Below are positions 1 through 5,775 of a DNA stretch of 7,182 nucleotides, one piece after another (position 1 is the stretch's first letter; each line of letters begins with the position of its first letter). Origin of the DNA: Neisseriaceae bacterium (GTDB taxonomy: Bacteria > Pseudomonadota > Gammaproteobacteria > Burkholderiales > UBA11063); NCBI GenBank assembly GCA_027371515.1, contig DAHXMX010000048.1:1-7182 (forward strand), in the 5' to 3' direction. Under the pieces are notes generated by a model. That model did not search any database and was not told where the DNA came from. It saw only the letters and a program-made list of their open reading frames with translations. The position numbers were made by a program, and so were the translations under genes.

Positions 1-1166
1 GAGTGGTAGCTGTTGCAATTAAACATTATGTTGAAACTAAAGAAGCTTACTCTGTTAAAGATGAATATAATCTTCTTTTGGTTGGATATATTGCGTTTTT
101 AGATCCACCAAAAGAAACAACTCAGCCTGCTATTGAGGCACTAAATCGTCATGGTGTAATGGTTAAGATTTTAACTGGTGATAATGAATTAGTTACTGCA
201 AAAGTATGTCGTGAGGTTGGGCTTAATGTTGAAGGAATGATGCTTGGCTCTGAAATTGATGAATTATCTGACGAAGAGCTTGCTAAACTTGCCGAAAATA
301 TTACGGTATTTGCTAAATTAACTCCAGCACATAAAGAACGTATTGTAAATGTATTACATACAAATGGTCATGTGGTAGGATTTATGGGTGATGGTATTAA
401 TGATGCTCCAGCATTACGTGCTGCTGATATTGGTATATCAGTTGATAGTGCCGTTGATATTGCGAAAGAAGCTGCGGATATTATATTACTTGAAAAAAGT
501 TTGATGGTTTTAGAAAGTGGGGTTGAAGAAGGGAGAAAAACTTTTGCTAATATGCTAAAATACATTAAGATTACCGCTAGCTCCAATTTTGGTAATGTAT
601 TTAGTGTATTAATTGCATCTGCTTTTTTACCATTTGAGCCTATGTTACCAATTCATTTATTAATTCAAAACTTATTATATGATATTTCACAAATTGTTAT
701 CCCATTTGATAATGTAGACAATGAGTTTTTAGTTAAGCCGCAAAAATGGAATCCTAAGGGTTTATTTAGTTTTATGATATTTTTTGGACCTTTAAGTTCA
801 ATTTTTGATGTTGTAACATTTATGGTTTTATGGAATGTATATGATGCACAAACTGTGTCTCAAGCGACTTTATTTCAATCAGGATGGTTTATTGAAGGGT
901 TATTAACCCAGACATTAGTGGTACATATGATTAGAACGCGTAAAATTCCATTTTTACAAAGTCGTGCAGCGTGGTCATTAATTTTCATGACATTAGTTAT
1001 TGTTACGCTTGGTATTAGTCTACCAATGGGATCTTTTGCTAATTATGTACATATGGAAGCATTACCATTTTCTTATTTTGGCTGGTTAGTTGTTATTATT
1101 CTAGGTTATATAACATTAATTCAGTTTATGAAAGGTTTTTATAATCGTAAATTTGGTTGGCAATAA
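1..1166 (+). CDS. mgtA: MgtA-type magnesium-transporting P-type ATPase, C-terminal part (5' end outside window)
   Basis: Inner-membrane P3B-type ATPase that uses ATP hydrolysis to import Mg2+. Only the last 387 codons are present (frame from base 3). The family is about 900 residues, so roughly 510 N-terminal residues, including the DKTGT phosphorylation site, lie upstream; the first GTG is an internal Val codon, not a start. Numbering from base 3, visible P-domain motifs are ILTGDN (56-61) and GDGINDAPAL (129-138), the Mg2+-binding hinge typical of P-type ATPases. Six C-terminal membrane helices (M5-M10) follow, at about 188-210, 215-236, 253-280, 289-309, 322-345 and 358-378. They carry the family signatures ASSNFGN (192-198), NLLYDISQ (223-230) and IPFDNVD (233-239), and the protein ends in KGFYNRKFGWQ, very close to E. 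coli MgtA as I remember it. MgtB is the main alternative and cannot be excluded without the N-terminus. No terminator hairpin follows the stop, so transcripts may read into sdaA. The Mg2+-responsive leader would be upstream of the window. Confidence 0.93.
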   Translation, partial: VVAVAIKHYVETKEAYSVKDEYNLLLVGYIAFLDPPKETTQPAIEALNRHGVMVKILTGDNELVTAKVCREVGLNVEGMMLGSEIDELSDEELAKLAENITVFAKLTPAHKERIVNVLHTNGHVVGFMGDGINDAPALRAADIGISVDSAVDIAKEAADIILLEKSLMVLESGVEEGRKTFANMLKYIKITASSNFGNVFSVLIASAFLPFEPMLPIHLLIQNLLYDISQIVIPFDNVDNEFLVKPQKWNPKGLFSFMIFFGPLSSIFDVVTFMVLWNVYDAQTVSQATLFQSGWFIEGLLTQTLVVHMIRTRKIPFLQSRAAWSLIFMTLVIVTLGISLPMGSFANYVHMEALPFSYFGWLVVIILGYITLIQFMKGFYNRKFGWQ

Positions 1167-1167
1167 G

Positions 1168-1196
1168 TTGTTATTTATAAAAATATATAGTATAAT
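1168..1196 (+). promoter_or_regulatory. Putative sigma70 promoter for sdaA
   Basis: A consensus -10 hexamer, TATAAT, lies at 1191-1196. A 4/6 match to the -35 consensus, TTGTTA, lies at 1168-1173, and the spacer is exactly 17 bp. The expected transcription start is near 1202-1204, giving a leader of about 30 nt before the sdaA start codon. The element begins one base after the mgtA stop codon. Seen: hexamers and spacing. Inferred: promoter activity; in AT-rich DNA such matches also arise by chance, but the perfect -10, ideal spacing and position before a gene make this a good candidate. Confidence 0.6.
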
Positions 1197-1223
1197 GGTA
1201 CGGATTGAATGGTTTATTTTTAT

Positions 1224-1228
1224 GAGGT
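1224..1228 (+). promoter_or_regulatory. Ribosome binding site of sdaA
   Basis: GAGGT ends 6 nt before the ATG at 1235, a good Shine-Dalgarno match at near-ideal spacing. It fixes the sdaA start: an in-frame TGA at 1223-1225 excludes any longer product, and the N-terminus begins just as family members do, with a DMFGIGIGPSSSHT-like opening. Confidence 0.7.
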
Positions 1229-1234
1229 CGATTT

Positions 1235-2605
1235 ATGTTAGGTGCACTTGATATGTTTGGAATAGGTATTGGTCCATCCAGTTCGCATACTATTGGTCCA
1301 ATGAAGGCTGCCTTGGATTTTGTAAATAAACTAAAAGATCAGGGTTTATTAATGCAACTTAATCGCATAGAGGTGCATTTATATGGTTCTTTAGCTTTAA
1401 CGGGTGAAGGTCATGGCACGATGCTGGCGGTGCTTAATGGTTTGTGTGGAGAGCATCCTAAAACTGTAGATCCAGATACCTTTATTACACGTGTAGATCA
1501 GATTAAACAAATTAAACAACTTAATTTAGGTGGTGTAGTTAAGATTAAATTTGATTATCAGCAAGATTTATTAATACACAAAGAGCAATTTTTACCAAAA
1601 CATGCTAATGGTATGTATTTTGTTGCTTATATCAATGATAAGCAATTATTTGCAAAGCATTACTACTCAATTGGTGGTGGATTTATTGCTGATGATGATA
1701 GTATAGATAATTTATCTGCTAACAGTGCAAATGATTATGTTATACCGTATCCATTTAAAACAGCTCGCGAGTTATTTAGTTTATGTAAAACTAATAATAT
1801 GACTGTTGCGCAGTTAGTTTTTGCAAATGAGCTAGTACGTAAAGAGCCATCCGAAGTTCGTAATGAAGCATTAGAAATAATAAATACAATGCGTCAATCA
1901 GTTCAGCGTGGAATTACTATTGAAGGCAATCTACCTGGTGGTTTGAATGTAAGACGTAGAGCGCCTGGTTTATATAAAAAACTTAATAACGCACAAATTA
2001 AAGATTCATTACATGATCAAAGACTTTTGGCTATGGTTTTTGCTATTGGTGTGAATGAAGAAAATGCATCGTTTAGTCGTATTGTAACTGCACCAACTAA
2101 TGGTTCTGCTGGTACAATACCAGGAGTTTTAGAGTATTATGTGCGTTATGAAGAAAATGTCAACGATGATAAGTTAATTGATTTTATCTTAACTTGTGGT
2201 GCAATTGGAATGTTATATAAATTTGGAGCTTCTATTTCTGCTGCTGAGGTTGGTTGTCAAGGTGAGATAGGCGTTGCTTGTTCAATGGCGGCAGCAGGGT
2301 TAACTGCTGTATTAAATGGTAGTTTAATTCAAGTAGATAAAGCAGCTGAAATTGCTATGGAACACAGTTTAGGTATGACTTGTGATCCTATTGGTGGGTT
2401 AGTGCAAATTCCATGTATTGAACGTAATGGTGTTGCTGCTAGTCGTGCTATAGATATTGCAAAACTCGCTTTACTTGAAAATGAAGAAGGCAAGGTTAGT
2501 CTTGATGATGTAATTAAAACTATGATGCAAACAGGTCGTGATATGAGTATGCATTATAAAGAAACATCTTTAGGCGGCTTAGCTGTTAATGTTGTTAATT
2601 GTTAA
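1235..2605 (+). CDS. sdaA: L-serine ammonia-lyase (L-serine dehydratase), iron-sulfur dependent, single-chain type
   Basis: Cytosolic enzyme that deaminates L-serine to pyruvate and ammonia using an oxygen-sensitive 4Fe-4S cluster, not pyridoxal phosphate. At 456 residues it matches the usual one-chain length (E. coli SdaA is about 454). The N-terminal beta domain (about 1-150) carries GPSSSHT (13-19), YGSLALTG (50-57) and YYSIGGGFI (143-151). The alpha domain (about 180-450) carries NEENA (274-278), TAPTNG (285-290), the cluster-cysteine segment EVGCQGEIGVACSM (338-351), TCDPIGG (382-388) and IPCIERN (392-398). The probable cluster ligands are Cys341, Cys383 and Cys394. The last residue is Cys456; in the Legionella pneumophila enzyme the C-terminal cysteine folds into the active site and ligates the cluster, and the spacing here fits that design. 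The start is fixed by a good RBS and an upstream in-frame stop. The gene has its own putative promoter after mgtA and ends at a hairpin shared with convergent metG. sdaB/tdcG paralogues are alternatives to the symbol, not to the function. Confidence 0.95.
   Translation: MLGALDMFGIGIGPSSSHTIGPMKAALDFVNKLKDQGLLMQLNRIEVHLYGSLALTGEGHGTMLAVLNGLCGEHPKTVDPDTFITRVDQIKQIKQLNLGGVVKIKFDYQQDLLIHKEQFLPKHANGMYFVAYINDKQLFAKHYYSIGGGFIADDDSIDNLSANSANDYVIPYPFKTARELFSLCKTNNMTVAQLVFANELVRKEPSEVRNEALEIINTMRQSVQRGITIEGNLPGGLNVRRRAPGLYKKLNNAQIKDSLHDQRLLAMVFAIGVNEENASFSRIVTAPTNGSAGTIPGVLEYYVRYEENVNDDKLIDFILTCGAIGMLYKFGASISAAEVGCQGEIGVACSMAAAGLTAVLNGSLIQVDKAAEIAMEHSLGMTCDPIGGLVQIPCIERNGVAASRAIDIAKLALLENEEGKVSLDDVIKTMMQTGRDMSMHYKETSLGGLAVNVVNC
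1502..1519 (+). repeat. Perfect 9-bp tandem duplication inside sdaA
   Basis: ATTAAACAA occurs twice head to tail (1502-1510, 1511-1519), in frame, encoding Ile-Lys-Gln twice (residues 90-95). It lies in the variable linker part of the beta domain, away from active-site motifs. It looks like a small replication-slippage duplication that keeps the reading frame. Confidence 0.75.
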
Positions 2606-2615
2606 TTATTAATTA
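2595..2615 (+). repeat. Three 7-bp tandem units across the sdaA stop codon
   Basis: Three consecutive 7-bp units, TTAATTG, TTAATTA and TTAATTA, run from within the third-last codon of sdaA, through the terminal Cys codon (2600-2602) and the TAA stop (2603-2605), into the spacer before the hairpin. The first unit differs from the others by one base. The pattern is plainly visible, but short AT-rich repeats are frequent in DNA of this composition. Confidence 0.6.
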
Positions 2616-2625
2616 TAGTAGATTA

Positions 2626-2668
2626 GGTAAGGTATGTGTTGATTTTTAGTTTTACACTATACCTTACC
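2626..2668. terminator. Hairpin between convergent sdaA and metG, probable bidirectional terminator
   Basis: GGTAAGGTAT (2626-2635) pairs perfectly with ATACCTTACC (2659-2668). The stem extends by GTGT (2636-2639) with ACAC (2654-2657) across a single bulged T at 2658, giving 14 pairs and a 14-nt T-rich loop. It starts 20 bp after the sdaA stop and lies 20 bp beyond the metG stop on the other strand. On the plus strand the stem is followed by a moderately T-rich tract (2671-2690); on the minus strand it is followed by AT-rich sequence without a clean T run. Position and symmetry suggest it ends transcripts from both sides, more efficiently for sdaA. Confidence 0.75.
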
Positions 2669-2688
2669 GAATATATTTTATTAGTATT

Positions 2689-4701
2689 TTATCTAATACG
2701 CATTCCGGCTTGTGCACCATTATCTGGGTGTAATATATATACCCCACTGTTTTTATCATTAAAGCTCCCAGCAAGCACCATCCCCTCACTTATACCGAAT
2801 TTCATCTTACGTGGGGCAAGATTTGCAATCATTACGGTATGCTTACCAATTAAATCATTTGGGTTATAATGCGATTTTATTCCAGCAAATACATTTCGTA
2901 TCTCATTACCAATATCGAGAGTTAGCTGGATTAATTTATCTGATCCTTCAACGTGTTTTGCGTTTATTATTTTAGCGATGCGAAGATCAATTTTATTAAA
3001 ATCATCAATAGATATTTGTTCTGCAATTTCTTCGTATTGTTGTGTTTTGGTTACGGTTGTATTGTTATTATTAATTTCAATCAATTTATCTACCATAGTA
3101 TTATCAATTCTATTTAATAAATGAGTATATTTATTAATTTGATGATCATAAAGTATTGTATCTAAATCATGCCATTTTAGCTCTTTAATATTTAAATATT
3201 TTTCTATTTGTTTTGCAATACTTGGAATAATTGGTTTCAAATATATAGTAATTAATCTAAAAGCATTAATTAAGATACTACATATTTGATGTAATTCCTC
3301 ATGCTTATTATCATCTTTGGCTAATAACCATGGTTTAGTGTTATCAACAAAGAGATTTATTTCATCAACTAATAACATAATCTCTTTTAATGCTTTTGAA
3401 TATTCACGATTTAAATATAAGCCATGTATTAATGTTTTTTTGTTTTGAATTAATTCAAGTAAACTAATGTTATATATATGTTTAGTTAGTTTATTAACAA
3501 AATATTTATTTAAAAATGAACTACTACGAGCAGCGATATTAATAAATTTACCTACTAGTTCTGAATTAACTCGCGCTACAAAATCTTCTAGTGATAGATC
3601 AATATCTTCAATTTTATTACTAGATTTAGCTGCTATATAATAACGATAAAATGTAGGCGACAATCCTGTGGTTAGATATGTATTTGCAGAAATAAATGTG
3701 CCACGTGATTTAGACATTTTTTGACCGTTAATGGTTAAAAAACCATGTACAAATATACTATTTGGAGTTTTATAACCAGAATAATTAAGTACAGCAGGCC
3801 AAAACAGTGCATGAAAATATAATATATCTTTACCAATAAAATGGTAAATCTCAGTATCGTTACTATTCCAGATCTTTTCAAAATCAAGATTATTTGTATC
3901 GCAGTAATTTTTAAAACTACTCATGTATCCAACTGGTGCATCAAGCCATACATAAAAATATTTGTCAGTTGTATTAGGTATCTTAAAACCAAAATATGGT
4001 GCATCACGTGATATGTCCCAATCTTGGAGACCTGCATTTAACCATTCTTGCATTTTGTTTTTTGCTTCTATGGGTAATCTATTATCGTTGTTTAACCATT
4101 CTTCAAGAAAGTCTACACATTCACTTAAATTAAAAAAATAATGTTCAGATGATTTTATTACTGGCTTGCTTCCTGATATGGTTGAATATGAATTAATTAA
4201 TTCTATAGGTGAATATGTAGCACCACATACTTCACAGCTATCTCCATATTGATCTAGCGCCCTACATTTAGGGCATGTACCTTTAACAAATCTATCTGGT
4301 AAAAACATTTGTTTAGTTTCATCAAATAGTTGATTAATGGTTTTTTTTGATATTTTATGATTATTTTGTAAGTTATGATAAATTTTATATACTAATTCTT
4401 GACTTTCTGGTGAATGAGTAGAGTAGTAGTTATCATATTCAATTTCAAAATTTTTAAAATCGTTTAAATGTTCACTGTGTATCTTGGTAATCATTTGTTC
4501 AGGGCTAATACCTAGTTGTTCAGCTTTTAGCATAATAGGTGTACCATGGGTATCATCTGCACAGATAAAAAAACATTTATGATCTTGCATTCTATGAAAT
4601 CGTACCCATATATCACTTTGGATATGCTCTATCAGGTGCCCCAAGTGGATGTTTCCATTTGCATAAGGTAATGCACAAGTTACAATTATATTTTTATTCA
4701 T
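2689..4701 (-). CDS. metG: Methionyl-tRNA synthetase
   Basis: Class I aminoacyl-tRNA synthetase that attaches methionine to initiator and elongator tRNA-Met, in the cytosol and normally as a homodimer. At 670 residues it is close to E. coli MetG (about 677). The Rossmann catalytic domain opens with the HIGH-box variant HLGH (19-22) and closes with KMSKS (328-332). Between them lies the connective-peptide knuckle with four zinc-ligand cysteines, Cys143, Cys146, Cys156 and Cys159. The helical anticodon-binding domain spans about 385-540; Asn388 and Trp458 sit where the family's CAU-anticodon readers are expected. An Asn-rich linker (about 541-560) leads to the EMAPII-like tRNA-binding and dimerization domain (about 566-670). 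The start matches the family N-terminus (IIVTCALPYANG) and has only a weak GAGA-type RBS very close to the ATG. It is divergent from mrp with a 26-bp gap and convergent with sdaA at a shared hairpin. Composition is visibly richer in Asn, Ile and Lys codons than mgtA. No essential motif is missing. Confidence 0.97.
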   Translation of the reverse strand: MNKNIIVTCALPYANGNIHLGHLIEHIQSDIWVRFHRMQDHKCFFICADDTHGTPIMLKAEQLGISPEQMITKIHSEHLNDFKNFEIEYDNYYSTHSPESQELVYKIYHNLQNNHKISKKTINQLFDETKQMFLPDRFVKGTCPKCRALDQYGDSCEVCGATYSPIELINSYSTISGSKPVIKSSEHYFFNLSECVDFLEEWLNNDNRLPIEAKNKMQEWLNAGLQDWDISRDAPYFGFKIPNTTDKYFYVWLDAPVGYMSSFKNYCDTNNLDFEKIWNSNDTEIYHFIGKDILYFHALFWPAVLNYSGYKTPNSIFVHGFLTINGQKMSKSRGTFISANTYLTTGLSPTFYRYYIAAKSSNKIEDIDLSLEDFVARVNSELVGKFINIAARSSSFLNKYFVNKLTKHIYNISLLELIQNKKTLIHGLYLNREYSKALKEIMLLVDEINLFVDNTKPWLLAKDDNKHEELHQICSILINAFRLITIYLKPIIPSIAKQIEKYLNIKELKWHDLDTILYDHQINKYTHLLNRIDNTMVDKLIEINNNNTTVTKTQQYEEIAEQISIDDFNKIDLRIAKIINAKHVEGSDKLIQLTLDIGNEIRNVFAGIKSHYNPNDLIGKHTVMIANLAPRKMKFGISEGMVLAGSFNDKNSGVYILHPDNGAQAGMRIR
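4659..4686 (+). promoter_or_regulatory. Putative mrp promoter inside the 5' end of metG
   Basis: A TTGCAT (4659-4664, 3/6 match to -35) and a TACAAT (4681-4686, 5/6 match to -10) are separated by 16 bp. Transcription would start near 4693, about 35 nt before the mrp start. Because only 26 bp separate the metG and mrp start codons, any mrp promoter must lie largely within metG. This is a modest match in AT-rich DNA and is an inference. I found no convincing counterpart for metG on the other strand. Confidence 0.35.
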
Positions 4702-4717
4702 AATCTCTATATCTACT

Positions 4718-4724
4718 AAAAAGG
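4718..4724 (+). promoter_or_regulatory. Ribosome binding site of mrp, start ambiguous
   Basis: AAAAAGG ends only 3 nt before the first ATG (4728) and 12 nt before a second in-frame ATG (4737). Neither spacing is ideal, so the protein could begin at residue 1 or residue 4 of the call given here. The difference of three residues does not affect any domain. Confidence 0.5.
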
Positions 4725-4727
4725 TTT

Positions 4728-5756
4728 ATGATTACTATGACTAAATTACATATAAATCACCCTTATCTCGACACTAACAATATCACTATAAAGCAAGATG
4801 GCGATATTATTAAATTAACTGTGAACACTTTATTTCCTTGTGATACACAACATGATATGTTAGTGAGTTATTTAAGTGCTCAAATTGGTCAAAAGATAGC
4901 AGTTGATTTTAACTGTAACATTATACCACATAAAGTAAAGGATGGGGTTATTAGGATCAAAAATATTAAAAATATTATAGCAGTTACATCAGGTAAGGGT
5001 GGAGTTGGTAAGTCAACTACCGCAATTAATTTAGCAATATCATTAAAAAATAACGGAGCTAATGTTGGTATATTAGATGCAGATATCTATGGTCCATCAG
5101 TACCAAGGCTTGTCGGTGGTTGTGATTATAAGCCAGAAGTTGAAGATGCTATGTTTGTACCATTTGAAAAATTTGGAATAAAAATCATGTCATTTGGTTT
5201 TTTAATTGCGGAAGAACAGCCAGCAATTTGGCGTGGTACAATTGTAAATAAAGCATTAGATCAAATGTTATTAGATACAAAATGGGGTGAGATTGATTAT
5301 TTAATAATCGATATGCCGCCTGGTACTGGGGATATCCATTTAACTATGTGTCAAAAAATGCCTATTACTGCAGTAGTAACAGTAACTACTCCACAAGATA
5401 TTGCATTACTTGATGTTAAGAAAAGTATAGCTATGTATCAAAAATTAGGTATTCCTTGTCTTGGAATTATTGAAAATATGAGTACACATATTTGTAGCAA
5501 CTGTGGGCATATTGAACATATATTTGGTGAAGGTGGAGCAGATAAGCTTGCTAATAAATTTAACTTAGATTTATTAGCTAAATTGCCACTTAATATTGAT
5601 ATCAGAATCTCGTGTGACAATGGAGAACCAGTTACATTACAGCAAAATAAAATAAAAGATATTTATGATAAATTAGCTGTTGATGTAGCAATGAAACTAA
5701 GTAAACTTAGCAAAGATTACTCAAGTATTTTAGGTAAAATAAACATAGTTAAATAA
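4728..5756 (+). CDS. mrp: Mrp/ApbC-family iron-sulfur cluster carrier ATPase
   Basis: Cytosolic P-loop ATPase of the Mrp/NBP35 (ApbC) family, which binds a 4Fe-4S cluster at a dimer interface and delivers it to apo-proteins. 342 residues, slightly shorter than E. coli Mrp (about 369) because the N-terminus is shorter. Residues about 1-75 are a divergent MIP18/DUF59-like domain, weakly conserved but aligning with E. coli around its LxVxxxxPF strand. The ATPase core has the deviant Walker A SGKGGVGKST (88-97) with signature Lys90 and P-loop Lys95, switch I LDADIYGPS (116-124), and switch II/Walker B IDMPPGTGD (194-202). The cluster-binding CxxC pair is Cys256 and Cys259 in HICSNCG. GEGGADKLA (267-275) is also typical. 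It is divergent from metG, the same pairing as in E. coli, and convergent with the lysP-like gene. SdaA next door is an Fe-S enzyme, but a client relationship is not shown by the sequence. The start may be 9 bp downstream. Confidence 0.95.
   Translation: MITMTKLHINHPYLDTNNITIKQDGDIIKLTVNTLFPCDTQHDMLVSYLSAQIGQKIAVDFNCNIIPHKVKDGVIRIKNIKNIIAVTSGKGGVGKSTTAINLAISLKNNGANVGILDADIYGPSVPRLVGGCDYKPEVEDAMFVPFEKFGIKIMSFGFLIAEEQPAIWRGTIVNKALDQMLLDTKWGEIDYLIIDMPPGTGDIHLTMCQKMPITAVVTVTTPQDIALLDVKKSIAMYQKLGIPCLGIIENMSTHICSNCGHIEHIFGEGGADKLANKFNLDLLAKLPLNIDIRISCDNGEPVTLQQNKIKDIYDKLAVDVAMKLSKLSKDYSSILGKINIVK
4959..4976 (+). repeat. Perfect 9-bp tandem duplication inside mrp
   Basis: AAAAATATT is repeated head to tail (4959-4967, 4968-4976), encoding Lys-Asn-Ile twice (residues 78-83) directly before the beta strand leading to the P-loop. 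E. coli Mrp has a single KNI at this place as I recall, so this may be a three-residue slippage insertion. Confidence 0.7.
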
Positions 5757-5770
5757 GTACAGTTAAATAA
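5747..5770 (+). repeat. 10-bp direct repeat spanning the mrp stop codon
   Basis: AGTTAAATAA occurs at 5747-5756 and again at 5761-5770, separated by GTAC. The first copy ends with the mrp TAA stop; the second occupies half of the 19-bp gap before the stop of the convergent lysP-like gene. It may be a duplication that extended the spacer. It forms no hairpin, so it does not look like a terminator. Confidence 0.65.
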
Positions 5771-5775
5771 ATATA

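Noticed and set aside
368..586. 72-codon open frame on the minus strand
   Set aside because: It lies opposite the most conserved part of mgtA (GDGINDAPAL region) and shows no family resemblance or RBS; it is an antisense shadow.
1222..1251. Out-of-frame 9-codon upstream ORF overlapping the sdaA start
   Set aside because: Its ATG overlaps the sdaA Shine-Dalgarno and has no RBS of its own; its sequence shows no attenuator pattern such as serine codon runs.
2636..2869. 77-codon open frame on the plus strand starting in the hairpin
   Set aside because: It begins at a non-ATG codon within the terminator stem and otherwise runs antisense to the conserved metG C-terminal domain.
4341..4348. A8 tract on the coding strand of metG, in phase for an A-AAA-AAA frameshift
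   Set aside because: A -1 shift meets a stop within three codons (AAC CAT TAA) and would truncate an essential enzyme. Such tracts are common in AT-rich genes and no stimulatory structure is visible.
5438..5620. 60-codon open frame on the minus strand
   Set aside because: It is opposite the CxxC region of mrp, with no recognisable protein features.
5697..5710. Perfect 6-bp inverted repeat CTAAGT-AA-ACTTAG near the 3' end of mrp, operator-like or terminator-like
   Set aside because: It lies inside the coding sequence, is AT-rich with a tiny loop, and is not followed by a T tract; most likely chance.
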